From: Welwitschia mirabilis
Lineage: Eukaryota > Gnetophyta > Gnetopsida > Welwitschiales
DNA: 27,360 nt
Direction of reading: 5' to 3'
NCBI GenBank assembly: GCA_051453625.1
Contig: JBOZIK010000001.1
Coordinates: 51,688,438 to 51,715,797, forward strand
Made by a program: the position numbers and the translations under genes
Part shown: in pieces, positions 1 to 10,371 of the stretch
Numbering within the stretch: position 1 is the stretch's first letter
Layout of the letters: the number at the start of each line of letters is the position of its first letter
The notes under the pieces: generated by a model
Database searches by the model: none
Told to the model about the DNA's origin: nothing
Seen by the model: the letters and a program-made list of their open reading frames with translations, nothing else

Positions 1-282
1 AGGAATTTAATTGATCCTCTTTTTATGATTATGTTTTTCTAAAATTTTAATGTTTGTGTTTCTTCTATTCTTTTACATTGATGTCAAAATAGGGAGAATT
101 AATTAGTTAATCTTACTACTTTCAATTGTATCTACTCTTGATGAGAACTTTTTATTGTAATGTTCATCTTTCAGTAATAGAAATGTACATGGTTATCATT
201 TCTATCTCAAATTTTTAATGCACATCTAATTCATCATGAACAATAATTTCTAGTTATATCTTATAGTTATTAAATAATTCAT
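1..282. other. AT-rich stretch with no recognisable feature
   Basis: No coding frame, RNA gene or repeat structure could be recognised. The stretch ends at an assembly gap, so the left boundary of the repeat that resumes at 383 cannot be seen. Confidence 0.6.
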
Positions 283-382
283 NNNNNNNNNNNNNNNNNN
301 NNNNNNNNNNNNNNNNNNNNNNNNNNNNNNNNNNNNNNNNNNNNNNNNNNNNNNNNNNNNNNNNNNNNNNNNNNNNNNNNNN
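283..382. other. Assembly gap (100 N)
   Basis: Exactly 100 N, the usual placeholder for a gap of unknown size. It hides the left end of LTR-like copy A. The flanks show no obvious shared overlap, unlike two of the gaps further right. Confidence 0.95.
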
Positions 383-635
383 TTGTAATTTAACTTTATT
401 TAAATATCTTATTATTACATATGGTTATTTAATAATAAGGAGCTTATAGATTGAAGTTTATTTGTTCTACTTTTGTAGTCCATTATTTTAAGAACCTTTA
501 AAGTTATTAAAAACTTTTATGCTAGAATACCCTATAAGGTGAAAGACCTTAACAACATTATTATAATAAATAATGCATGAAGCACTAAGTGATTTAAATA
601 AAGGTATGTAAAAAGAGTAAAAATTGCTCCCCCTC

Positions 636-720
636 AAGGTTCAAACCTGTGACCTCCCCCCTCACTTAACCTTAACACCCTACACACTACCACTTAAGGA
701 AGGGATACAACTGGTAGAGG
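636..720 (-). repeat. Possible tRNA-like (SINE-head-like) segment
   Basis: On the minus strand GGTTTGAACC resembles the B box of the RNA polymerase III internal promoter (GGTTCGANTCC), near 640-650. A loose A-box-like stretch (AAGTGGTAGTG) lies about 45 bp upstream near 690-700, which is tRNA-like spacing. The same arrangement is present, more diverged, in copy B at about 6235-6315, so it belongs to the repeat rather than being a later insertion in one copy. No cloverleaf could be drawn with confidence. Confidence 0.3.
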
Positions 721-779
721 ACTGCAATTTCTTGACTAATAACCATGATAGGCATCATTTGCATCTCATTCAAAATGCC

Positions 780-1540
780 ATCCTTCCAATGCCTGTGTTT
801 GTGTTGATTTCGTTGGTGCAGTCTGATGCACCACCTTGCTAACCCCTTCTACCTTGCCGATTGTAGACTGCCTGCTACCTGCTTTTATCATGCCGACTCC
901 TTTCTTATTGGGTGTTTGTTTCCGTCTCACATCTCTATCTGTCGACGTCATTTTCCCTTGTTGCTTCCTGCATGCCTCTCGTCCATGTCCGCTCTTCTGT
1001 TTCGCGTATGTTCCCTGCAATTTCTGCCTGAGCATGCCCCTTCTGCCCACCTCTCGGCAGCCCACACCTACGTAGCATGTACCTCCTGTATGTCACAGTA
1101 CTGGCCACTGTGATCTCAGCCTGCGCGCTTCCCTCTTGCAATTCCATAGCGCCCCCTTCCTCGACATCTGTGCATGGTTACTATGATCCCATGACCTGCG
1201 TCGGTTCACTTCCTCACCTACCGAGCCGCCAGCATGCTGGTTCGCGCGTCCCTGTTTTCCCATGTGCCCTTTGCATTTACTACCAGAGCCATGTAGGGTC
1301 ACCTCTCCATGCGATTGCTGTCTTTTCCCTCACCGTGCTCTCCCACTCCCGCCTGTGCAAGATCCATCTGCTCTCGCCTCTGCGCAATGCACCAGCATGT
1401 TGTCTCTTACTTCATGCCAACTGTGTTGTCCCTTCACTAAACTCCCTTCCTCTCACGCTCCATGCCAGTCATGGCTTTCCCCTATGTACTCCTTTCCCTG
1501 CTGTGCAGCTTCGATGAAGTTAACTATGCGTTGACATCGA
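780..1540. other. GC- and pyrimidine-rich island inside LTR-like copy A
   Basis: Base composition changes sharply from the surrounding AT-rich DNA to C/T-rich with many CpG sites. Open frames exist on both strands, the longest being 146 codons at 1077-1517. They overlap in several frames, have no recognisable domain, and the equivalent frames do not survive in copy B (6430-6770). I read them as a by-product of low AT content. LTR or promoter-type sequence is the simplest explanation. Confidence 0.55.
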
Positions 1541-1594
1541 CTGAATCCTCCTACTGGCACATGACTATCATTGCATGGAAAAGGGAAATAGAAA

Positions 1595-1667
1595 GAGGAT
1601 GTAGCTCGGATAATAGAGTGCTAACTATGCATGCATGAGGTTTAAGGTTCAATTCCCGCTAGAATGT
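1595..1667 (+). pseudogene. tRNA-Ala(UGC)-like relic, possibly the head of a SINE
   Basis: The segment follows the layout of a plant tRNA-Ala gene. It starts GAGGATG, continues TAGCTC (A box, D arm), then GAGTGC, an anticodon-arm-like stretch around ATGCATGCAT with TGC in the anticodon position, and GGTTCAATTCC, a near-consensus B box, at 1646-1656. A-box to B-box spacing is about 46 bp, as in a real tRNA. The 3' half of the acceptor stem does not pair with the 5' half, so it is unlikely to be a working tRNA. It could be a decayed tRNA gene or a tRNA-derived SINE head with a short T-rich tail near 1665-1680. Confidence 0.5.
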
Positions 1668-1961
1668 GTTTTTGTCTTAAACAAATTGGATCTTAGCACA
1701 TTATATTTGAATTAAACCCTAGCAAATTCTTGGTTTATATGAAATACTTATAAGCTTATACATTATAACAAGTAATACTATTTAGTGGTCAATCTAAATA
1801 CGACCTAGGTGATGGTTATACTAAGCTATGTTATAGCTAGGAAAACCTATTAGCAATCATATCTTAGCGTTAGTGCTACAACTATAACAATTAGCATCTC
1901 ACTAATAATCTTTTTTTTTTCTTTTTTTTGATCTTGTCATACTATTATGGATATTACATTT

Positions 1962-1972
1962 TGGTATCAGAG
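1962..1972 (+). other. Primer-binding site, initiator-Met tRNA type
   Basis: TGGTATCAGAG is complementary to the 3' end of plant initiator tRNA-Met and is the commonest plant retrotransposon primer site. It lies three bases after the ATTACA end of copy A. This is the main evidence that copy A is a 5' LTR. Confidence 0.65.
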
Positions 1973-2277
1973 TGTAGGTTGTGAATTCCTTGAGCAAAAG
2001 GTTGACCAGACTATTATGAGTCTTAACTTTAATCCCAGATGTCAAGTCCTCCTTCTTCTTTGTTTTTCCTTCTTAGAGTTATGTTAGATGGTTAACCCTA
2101 CTACCTTGAAAATTGTTTTGCTAATAGAAATCTTATGCTTGAAAATTCCATTAGTATTTTTATATAAAATGTTATTAGTCTAATAATCTAGAAATGTCTT
2201 CAAATTAATGATATATTCTCTTTCATGAGTTACAGCGCTTACGGTTGTAACTAAATCTTTTGGCATTGGAATGAGAC

Positions 2278-2340
2278 TACTCTCTTCCCCCTCACCCCTC
2301 GCCTGCCACCCACCCCCTCTCCCCCATCCCAATCCCCTTC
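2278..2340. repeat. Pyrimidine-rich low-complexity tract
   Basis: A C-rich, purine-poor run within AT-rich surroundings. No coding or regulatory role can be argued from sequence. Confidence 0.7.
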
Positions 2341-3427
2341 TTTTATTTTAAAATATCTAGTTATTGTTTATGTAAACATCATCTTAACTTCTCGTGGGCA
2401 TGTGAAATCTTCCTTACAACTTGTGAAAGATCTTAGGAATTAAGAATTTGCATGGTCTAATTGTTGATGTGATGTCCTTAAAAACATAGATCTAATCACT
2501 GAAGTAAGTTTTTATTGAGGTACGATGGTATTCGTCATCTTATGTATGGAACCAATCATGAGTTTTTAAACCTTTTTAAGATCTACTTACATTATCTAGA
2601 TAATTCTATGGTATAGTAAATTGAGTAGGCAGATAAAGTAATGTAGAATATAGTAGACTATATTCTACTACTATATTCTAACTTGCTAAAAGAAGAAAAA
2701 AGGATTAAAAATGTAGGAAAGATAGAAATTAGGAAGGATTTACAATAGTAATTGAAGTACTTGAACATCTAACTAAAAACATTAAGAGGTACTTCGATGA
2801 GGAAAATAACTAGGGTTTTTATTAAACCAAAAGAAAAAAAAATGATAGGTTAATAGATCTTTGGGTAAGTCGCTCATATCTAATGCATGTTGATATTCTT
2901 ATAATTTATTTTGCAATAAAATTAGCATCATACATTACCTATCATATGACCTTATTCATTAGTGTGCATTCATCTAGAACATGTCTACTTTGATGTCATC
3001 TAGTACCCTTGGTGATAATTTTAGCATAAACGTCTTCCCTTGTAACAATCTAGCATGTTAACTCTATTCATCTAGAAGTCGTTCATGAAACTTGCAAAAG
3101 CTATCAAGATCTATAAACTTTGGTAGTTCAATTTCGATAAGAAATGTTAACTAGTACTCATGTTGGGATCTCCCTCTTGCTTATATTAATAAAATGAGAT
3201 AAGAATGATGGAGATAAATAAACCACAAGTAGCAAACAATATAAAGATAATGATTTACAAAATATGATAAATTTGGTGATGATAATTGTGATGACATAAT
3301 ATTCCTTATGGGATAAAACTAGTTATTATATGATAAGTTACTAAAGTATGCAGTGATAATAGAAGGATCAATAGCCTTAGATACTAGTACCTTCCTAACC
3401 TATGAAGTGTGAAAATAAAAATTGTGA

Positions 3428-3447
3428 NNNNNNNNNNNNNNNNNNNN
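3428..3447. other. Assembly gap (20 N)
   Basis: A run of 20 N, shorter than the other four gaps, which are all 100 N. It was probably introduced at a different assembly or scaffolding step. Confidence 0.9.
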
Positions 3448-5995
3448 TATATATTTTATGATCCCTATGGTTTTATTATGTCTTTTATATGGTTCTAGTG
3501 TTACCTTCAATTAGATATGATCTGTTATCATTATATGATCTCAAGTTCTTGCATTCCTTTATGTTTAAACAAATTCTTATTTTCTAAATTCTTATGAATT
3601 CTTGGAATTTCAAAAAACCTCTAAAGATATCTTGTTTGTATGAACATGAGTTTGTGATTTTCAAGATATACTTACTTTATCTGATATTAATTCCTATCTT
3701 ATATCCAGTTTAGGTCATGTTATGTATTTTACATGATTGTTGTACATCTCGTATGACATCCACTTGCTATCCTTGAATTACCTATGGTCTCATTGCTTAC
3801 CTTGCATTGTTAGAATAGTTGATAAAGTATCTTGATTTCTTATCCCTTGAAATGCTTCATGTTAGTGATCTAATCCTTGACGCATCTTGATTTACAAGTG
3901 ATACTTGCTTATAATGTAATGAAAATTTATTTCAAATTAAGATGAGATAAACCTTTCAAATTAGATCAGAAATCTTTAGCCTAGGCAAATAATAGTTTGA
4001 ATAAGATAACAAAGTTAGAGAAGGTTTAATGATTAGGCTAAGTAGAGAGTTAAGTAACATGAAAGCTAATGTATGAGATCTTCTAATGAAAGTCTAAACT
4101 AATAGCAAGTTTCTAGGAGAAAACCTTTTAATGAAAAGGGATTTGTCACATCTAGGTTTTCCTAAGTTTAGAAACCCCTTCAAACTTTCAGATAAATAAT
4201 GAAATGTTTAAAATTTAATAATAAAAATAAGTATAGTTCTAAATTGTTTAAAAAATAATAATATACATGATAAAAGAAATAGTTAAACTAGGTATTACAT
4301 GATCATTTATTTTAGACTTTATTGAAAGATTAACTTATAGTTATTTATGTTAGTTAATTGATTAAAATATTGAGTTAACTATGAAATTTATTATTACTTA
4401 TGCATGAGTTTTATTTGTTATAGTGAAAAGGTAAATACTTTATTTATCTTGAAGTTATTATTTTGTTAGTTGGATTAAAACTCTAGTTTATTTTGGAGTT
4501 TAACACTGATTATGCATGACTTTCTCTTTAATGTAGTTAAACATCAATTTTCTTGATGTATGTTAGATTTTTTAAACTGCAACTTGGCATTAATTCTCTT
4601 AACTTTATTTTATTCATGCAATGAAAAATATATGTGATTTTAAGTACTAGCTCCTATTATGGCCTCATGTAGTTAAAATAATTTATCAGATATTGTTATA
4701 TTATTGTTTACACCTAGTGACCAGGCTTGAAAAGGATGGGTTAAGGGAACCTAAACTATCTATAGAACTTAAGCCTTATTGTCAGTCCTACTATTAGTCC
4801 TATGTTATAAATACTTGAATTTCCCTTGTTACTAGAGTCATATCTTGTGACTTGATCATGTGGAGCTTGATTCAAATATGAGTACCTTGTATATTTGCTA
4901 AGACTAGGTGTGGTCCATAATCCTCTTTTAAATACTTATAAGCCTTTTTTTGAATCTCTTTTCTTGTATTTTGTAACTTGAGATAAATGCAATATGTCCT
5001 GTTTGTTATGTGTGTGCTGAAATTCCATATAATTTTGTAGTCTATTATCAACATATTATGTGAGGCTTCTAGGAGTCTGATCAGTTTGAGTTTGTAAATA
5101 TCTTATGAAACCTAAGTGATCTTGTTGTCATCTGTCATGATTGAGTTTTATGACTAGATATTTTATAAGCCTTGAGTATCTTATTGATTATGACCTTGAT
5201 GAAAAATTATGAAAATTAATTTTGGCTGAGGTAACTAGTTGTTCAAACCACAGAGAGTGGAGTTCTCTGTTATGAGTCCTAAGGTAACTAGGCCAAACCT
5301 CCAAGATAAAAGAGAAAGATATGTGTGCCATTATGATAATCTTATTCCTCTTGGTCGTATGCAACTGGCTTACTTATATATGATGAGAGATGTCATTAAA
5401 GAAGATAAATCTAATGGATGAGAAATCATGGTTATGTCATCTACCTTGTTCTTGGGAACCTTGTTTAACCTATTCCTCATCGTGGACCATACTAGCAACT
5501 ATAATAAAATTTAATTCTTACACCACCTGTGCTTGTGTAGGAAGCAATACATGCATGAATGTAAAAGACAACCAGTGATTGCATCCTTAACTGTGTGTTA
5601 TTCATGTGTTTACTATAGTACTTATGTGGGTGTAATGTGGTCATCTTTTACTCTAGTTACTATGTGCATCTTTACTGATGTGTTTGTTTTTTAGAGCATA
5701 TTATGATAGTTGTGTGATGAATGTACTCAGACTTATTTCTTATTAATAAAAAAGTGGTTATTTATTTGATAACTTGAATTTATTTCATGATATTTTATTT
5801 GTTAAAAGTATATCTTTCCTCTTCTTTTCTGTTGCATGATGAGATGAACTATTTGCATGCCCCTTGAGATCTAATTAGAATAAAAGCAATGAAAGCATCT
5901 ATTTATTAGTTCTTAAGTAGAGGTTATATCTTTTGGTTGTACATGTAAATATATTATACTTGGCCTACGTGCAACTAAGCTTAATTATATCTATG

Positions 5996-6770
5996 GTAAT
6001 TCAACTTTATTTAAATATCTTATTATTATATTATTTAATAATGGGGAGTTTATAGGTTGAAGTTTATCTATTCTACTATTGCAGTCCATTAGTTTAAGAA
6101 CCTTCAAACCTATTAAAAACTTTTATGCTAGAATACCTTATAAGGTAAAAGACCTTAACAACATTATTATAATAAATAATGCATAAAGGCACCATGTGAT
6201 TTAAATAACGGTATGTAATAATAGTAATAAATGCATCCCCTTAAGGCTCAAACCTATAACTACCCACCTCACTTAACCTTAACACATTGCACACTATCAC
6301 ATAAGTAAGGGAGAAAACTGGAAGATGATTGTATTTCTTGATTGATAACTATGATAGGCGTCATTTGCATCTCATTTTAAATTTCCTTCTTTCAATACCT
6401 GCATCTGTGTTGATTTCATTGGCAAAGTCTGTTGCCCACCTTATCAGCTCCTTCTCCCTTGCCGATTGTAGACCACCTGTGTGTGCCTCCCTGCATCACC
6501 TACTGTCTACTATCGTCATGCTGACCCCTTTCCTGTGTGCTTATTATTCCGTTTTTGCCTCCATTTGCAAACATCGTTTTCATTTATTGCTTCCTGTGTG
6601 CCTCTCACCCACGTCTTCTATTCTATTATGTGTCTGTCCCTTGTAATTTCTGCCTAAACATGCTCCTTCCATCCAACTCTCGGTAGCTTATACCTATGCA
6701 GCATGCGTCTCCTGCGTGTTATAGTCCCAACCGCTGTGATCTCAACCCATGCACTTTCTTCTTATAGCTC
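5996..6770 (+). mobile_element. LTR-like repeat, copy B (right-truncated)
   Basis: A diverged direct copy of 383 to about 1145. The similarity starts near ACTTTATTTAAATATC and runs through the minus-strand tRNA-like segment and the start of the GC-rich island. B has lost many CpG sites to TG or CA relative to A, so it is the more decayed copy or its cytosines were more heavily methylated. The match stops between about 6765 and 6785, where sequence homologous to the gag/protease part of element II (about 15198) begins. The last roughly 800 bp of the LTR, including the tRNA-Ala-like unit, are missing. Confidence 0.6.
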
Positions 6771-6785
6771 TGAGTTCCCCAACTT

Positions 6786-7680
6786 TCCTTCTCTTGGCAA
6801 GAAGAAAAAGAAAAATCCAACTACCTCTTGGCTTGATAGGCTTAACAACAATTCAACTTTCAATGATCATTTAAACTTCTTGATGAAAAATGTGAGCATA
6901 AGTCTTCCTTTTTGGAAAGTTTTATAAGAAACTTTGGGGTATGCAAAACTATGGAAAGACTTGATAAGAAGAAAACAAAAACTAGTTATTCCTAGTAAGG
7001 TCTTTCTTGCTCAATCCCTCACAAATTTAGTGTTACAAAAATTACCAGAATTTAAGACCCAAGAGCAGCAATGGTAAATGTTACAGTAGAGGAAAACAAA
7101 AAGACAAGGAAAGCATTGATTGACATTGGAGTGAGTGTTAACATTATGCCAATTCACATTTGTAAGAGGCTTGGTTTGATAGATAGAATAGAGCCTACTT
7201 CGGTTGTCTTAAAATTAGTAGATACATTAATTAAAAAATCATTAGGCATCATTAAAGATTTGGAAATTCAAATAGAAGAGGCTTACTACCCCATTGATGT
7301 GATTATCATAGAAGTTGAGCATGACAGAGGATATCCTTTACTTCTAGGTAGAGCTTTTTATGCAACAGCCCATTGCATCATTAATATAAGAAAAGGAATA
7401 ATGAAATGTTATTTTGGTAATAGAACTTTCACGATTAGAGACTTTGATGCAGCTAAGGAAGATTTGGGTGATGATGAGATAAACATTGAAGATATGTCAA
7501 ATCCACTTTATTTTTACAACATCATCCACTTAAAGAAAGAGGGATGAAACCAAGTGAGTATGTGCTTTGTGATGATCAACTTAAGAAGGAAGAAGAAAAT
7601 AAACCTTATGAGTATAAGGAAGTCCAACTTATCAAGAAAAATTATAAGGAATATTGTCCATTTCATAAGCCAAAAAATTA
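6786..7680 (+). pseudogene. Gag C-terminus and retropepsin-like aspartic protease, element I (broken)
   Basis: This is a remnant of a gypsy-type polyprotein. The first part (SLGKKKKK, then LNNNSTFNDHL and LPFWKVL) matches the gag/protease linker of element II. The protease follows from about 7056, where a DP-x-A motif stands in the place of the KDPG found in plant Athila-type proteases. The active-site segment is ALIDIGVSVNIMP, with D-I-G where many retropepsins have D-T/S-G; plant relatives often have D-L-G-A-S. The second conserved segment is LLLGRAF. The open run is 7071-7547 (158 codons), but its ATG is internal to the ancestral polyprotein, so it is not a true start. Homology to element II continues past the stop to about 7680 in shifted frames. 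The enzyme would have cut the Gag-Pol precursor inside the virus-like particle. It is now a pseudogene. Confidence 0.8.
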
Positions 7681-8157
7681 AAAATCATAAAATGAATTTG
7701 AAAAAGAAAAATGTTTCCAATGAATATAAAGATAATTTTCTTTGTAATTTTCCTCTTACATTTCATAAAAATATTTCATTCAAGTTACCTTTTCTCTTCC
7801 CTTTGACTTTTAAAATATGTACTTTAATATGGCATCATAAAGTACTCTCCATTACTCCTCTTTTCATCTAATTGATTTTACATGAAAATAATTGCACATC
7901 TTTTATGTTTTATCAATTGGTAAATTTTTGGTTTAGATCTTACTTCTCTGAAAAACTTGAGGACACAACAGATCCTTAATTTTCTTTTCTTTCATTCTAA
8001 TAAAAGTGTGCTTTAGCTTTAGGATTTGAATAAAAAATTTTCTTGCTTTATTGTTTTCTTTTCAGTTTTCAGTTTTCATATGCTCTATTTTTATTTTCTG
8101 ATTTATATTTTTATTTCTATTTACATTTTTTATTTTCTATTTCTACAAAAATAATCG

Positions 8158-8194
8158 GTCATCTCCTCTGTCATCCCCACGACGAGGTGGACAA
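8158..8194 (+). repeat. GTCATC-type nested hairpin unit
   Basis: Begins GTCATCTCCTC, has a CCCC centre flanked by GTCAT and ACGAC (one mismatch), and closes with GAGGTGGAC. It is an imperfect member of the hairpin family seen in element II and is positionally equivalent to 16561-16597. Confidence 0.55.
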
Positions 8195-8252
8195 TAGTTA
8201 TTTTTGATAGTTTTTTGGTTAATTTTCTATGTTCTGTTTCTTTTTTCTGTGC

Positions 8253-8295
8253 TTATCATCCTCTTTGTTGTTTGAACAACTAGCAAGACGATGTT
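8253..8295 (+). repeat. GTCATC-type hairpin unit with perfect inner stem
   Basis: The inner arms GTTGTT and AACAAC pair perfectly across a 2-base loop. The outer arms (ATCATCCT and AAGACGAT) are decayed. It is the positional equivalent of 16673-16710 in element II, where the inner arms have a different sequence but still mostly pair. Confidence 0.5.
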
Positions 8296-8919
8296 AATAA
8301 AAATGTTAATTTTTATTTTCTATTATTTTCAAAAAATACATTTTTATGGCTCTATTGAGATTTCTAACTTTACTACTTAAGAATTCCAGGAAGTAATTGG
8401 GTGAAAATTAAAATTTCACAAGCAAACCTTCTAAATTTTCTCTTAGCCTTTTCCTTTGAAAGATTATTGTGGCATTACTTGATCATCTTTCAAACTTGAC
8501 TTATGTATTTATTTCATGATTAGTCTTTTGACTTGGGCATTTCAGTGGTAAGATTGAATTCACCCAATCTTAAGACATTAACATGTCCATAAACTTCAAT
8601 TAGAGGAAGATGCTTTATTTTTTATGCTTTTCTCAATGGTGAAAAGGTCTTAGATTGTTTAAGAGTATTCTTTTCTATCCTAAATGTTTTGACTTTTACC
8701 CTTGTCTTTTGGAGCATTTGGTTATGTGGAATGTTATTTATTTTAAAAAAAAAAGTAAATAAAGACCATGACGTTTTATATTTCTATCTCAAAAACATGG
8801 TCATCATGATGTCTTATCGCAAGTACACTGGGGCAAATATTTCCAAGAGGATCCTTTATTAGTGTAATATGGTAGCTATGGGAACTTCATTGGGAGGTCA
8901 GTTGGTTATGCTTCATAGG

Positions 8920-9019
8920 NNNNNNNNNNNNNNNNNNNNNNNNNNNNNNNNNNNNNNNNNNNNNNNNNNNNNNNNNNNNNNNNNNNNNNNNNNNNNNNNN
9001 NNNNNNNNNNNNNNNNNNN
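8920..9019. other. Assembly gap with duplicated flanks
   Basis: 100 N. The 50 bp before it (8870-8919) are repeated immediately after it (9020-9069) with one difference. Element II has this stretch once (about 17282-17332), so the two contig ends probably overlap and were not merged. An apparent open frame spanning the gap is not real. Confidence 0.85.
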
Positions 9020-9282
9020 TGGTAGCTATGGGAACTCCATTGGGAGGTCAGTTGGTTATGCTTCATAGGTTCTTACTTCTGTGATAGTGATTGCACTCCT
9101 CTCATCATGGGTAATAAAGTTGTATTTATACTTTAAGGCTATGGGATCAGTGGCATTCTTGGTATCATCAGAGGCATTGCTTGTTTCCTAGACTCTTAGT
9201 CTTTCCACATGATCATTTTATTTCTCGAGATTTAGGTGTTTATTTTGAGATGACGATAGGCGAGTTTATTTTTAAGCAATTC

Positions 9283-9382
9283 NNNNNNNNNNNNNNNNNN
9301 NNNNNNNNNNNNNNNNNNNNNNNNNNNNNNNNNNNNNNNNNNNNNNNNNNNNNNNNNNNNNNNNNNNNNNNNNNNNNNNNNN
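9283..9382. other. Assembly gap with duplicated flanks
   Basis: 100 N. The 21 bp at 9262-9282 are repeated exactly at 9383-9403, while element II has the stretch once (about 17525-17545). This is most likely another unmerged contig overlap. Confidence 0.8.
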
Positions 9383-10160
9383 GAGTTTATTTTTAAGCAA
9401 TTCTTTGGTCTGATCATTCATTGTTTAAAGCATTTTACTCTAGCATTGTCATAATCACTGCCTTATTGAATGGAATTTTTGTAATTAAGTCATGCATTTT
9501 TTACATCAAATTATGTTATGACTACTTTCATTAGAAATTGCTAGGTTAAAATGTTAGAGTGGTGAGATATCTTTTGCATATGTTATCTTATGCCCGTTCG
9601 TCTTGTTTTCTTTTGTAGTTTTTATTAGTTATTTCAAAGTCATTACTATATTTTCTTAGCATGTTTTCCTCTTTTATTATTCAATAAAAAGGTAATTTCT
9701 TGTTTACATTTGTGTTATTTTTTAGATTTTTTTGGTGTTGTAAGGCACTGATCATATTCTGGCAAAACAATTTTTATCCAGTCTTTTCTTCTTGTTAGAA
9801 TATTTCCTATCTTTTCTGACATTACTCATCTTTGCACTTTGTTTTCAAACTATCCTCATTCTCACTATTTTTTACCTGCCTTCCCACTTCTATTTATTTT
9901 ATCTGATTTATTTGTCAATATGGGACATATTGTCTTTTATTTGGGGGGAAGAGACCCATTTGCATGGCTTGTTTTCAAAATTTTTAAAGCTTTTATGACA
10001 TAAAATTTTCAAATTTCTCATACACATTATGCATTACTTGTTATCTATCCATGGGATGTGTTTTTATGAGCTTGTTTTATAAGTTTCAAATTATCTTTTG
10101 AAAGATAAATTGGCTCGTAATTATAGTTTTTCTGCCTGGTTTTTTTCAGGGACTAATAAA

Positions 10161-10173
10161 GGCTAAGTGGGGG
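10161..10173 (+). other. Polypurine tract of element I
   Basis: GGCTAAGTGGGGG lies directly before the 3' LTR start. It is the plus-strand primer site for retroelement replication and matches 18328-18340 in element II. Confidence 0.7.
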
Positions 10174-10176
10174 CTA

Positions 10177-10371
10177 TGTTGCACTGCTAATTTATGGTTA
10201 TTTGATGGGTTTTATGAGTTATTTTGCAGGATTTTTATACAGGTTTTAGAGCAATTCTAAGGATTTTGGAGATGGAAGAGGAAATCTCAGAAAAATGCAG
10301 TTATTATCCAAATTTGATGAAATTAAGGTACTTTTTGATGAACAGAGCTTTTCATGATAAAACTGCTAAGT
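10177..10371 (+). mobile_element. Start of the 3' LTR of element I (cut by a gap)
   Basis: Begins TGTTGCACTGCTAATTT and matches the first roughly 195 bp of both LTRs of element II (from 12129 and 18344). The sequence after the following gap is not LTR, so the rest is missing from the assembly or truncated. Confidence 0.75.

Larger units (their letters stand above)
383..1958 (+). mobile_element. LTR-like repeat, copy A (probable 5' LTR, left end hidden in a gap)
   Basis: About the first 760 bp are repeated in the same orientation at 5996-6770, with matching order of an AT-rich head, a tRNA-like segment and a pyrimidine- and GC-rich middle. The right end is ATTACA, followed three bases later by TGGTATCAGAG, the standard plant primer-binding site for initiator-Met tRNA. 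LTRs normally end in CA just before that site. From this I infer that copy A is a 5' LTR of a copia- or gypsy-type element lying to the right. Its left end (TG) is not visible. It contains a GC-rich island at 780-1540 and a tRNA-Ala-like unit at 1595-1667. It could instead be another kind of dispersed repeat beside a chance PBS match. Confidence 0.5.
1973..5995. other. Internal region between LTR-like copies, no confident gene
   Basis: About 4 kb, AT-rich, with stops in all frames. An ATG at 2039, about 67 bp after the PBS, opens a short frame containing MLDG, a stop and PYYL. This faintly resembles the LDGxNYxxW start of copia Gag but is too short to rely on. A C/T-rich low-complexity tract lies at about 2278-2340. 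A short frame at 5239-5421 has no recognisable domain. If copies A and B are LTRs of one element, its coding region has decayed beyond reading or was never present (a LARD-like element). Confidence 0.4.
7681..10160 (+). other. Conserved non-coding interior of element I
   Basis: Collinear with 16070-18325 of element II although neither copy has a readable protein here. It holds two hairpin units (8158-8194, about 8253-8295) and two gaps. A hydrophobic open frame at 9792-9998 has a counterpart at 17900-18154, but the two differ by indels and are T-rich, so I do not treat it as a gene. The reverse transcriptase, RNase H and integrase expected after the protease are not visible. Confidence 0.6.
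6780..10371 (+). mobile_element. Element I: 5'-truncated Ty3-gypsy (Athila-like) relic
   Basis: Collinear over about 3.5 kb with element II (about 15198 to 18538): end of gag, aspartic protease, a long non-coding stretch with the same landmarks, polypurine tract and the first part of a 3' LTR. The 5' LTR, PBS and most of gag are absent. The left end is fused to LTR-like copy B and the right end is cut by an assembly gap. No reverse transcriptase, RNase H or integrase motif is visible. Two internal gaps (8920-9019, 9283-9382) are probably artefacts. Confidence 0.8.

Noticed and set aside
826-1534. Several overlapping open frames up to 146 codons as protein-coding genes
   Set aside because: They overlap in multiple frames and both strands, lack domains, follow the local GC-rich composition, and are not preserved in copy B.
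5239-5578. Two overlapping 60-codon frames in the 5.2-5.6 kb region
   Set aside because: No domain recognised and no relation to retroelement proteins that I could defend.
8869-9417. Open frames spanning the N gaps on both strands
   Set aside because: They exist only because N runs are read through. The flanks are duplicated assembly ends.
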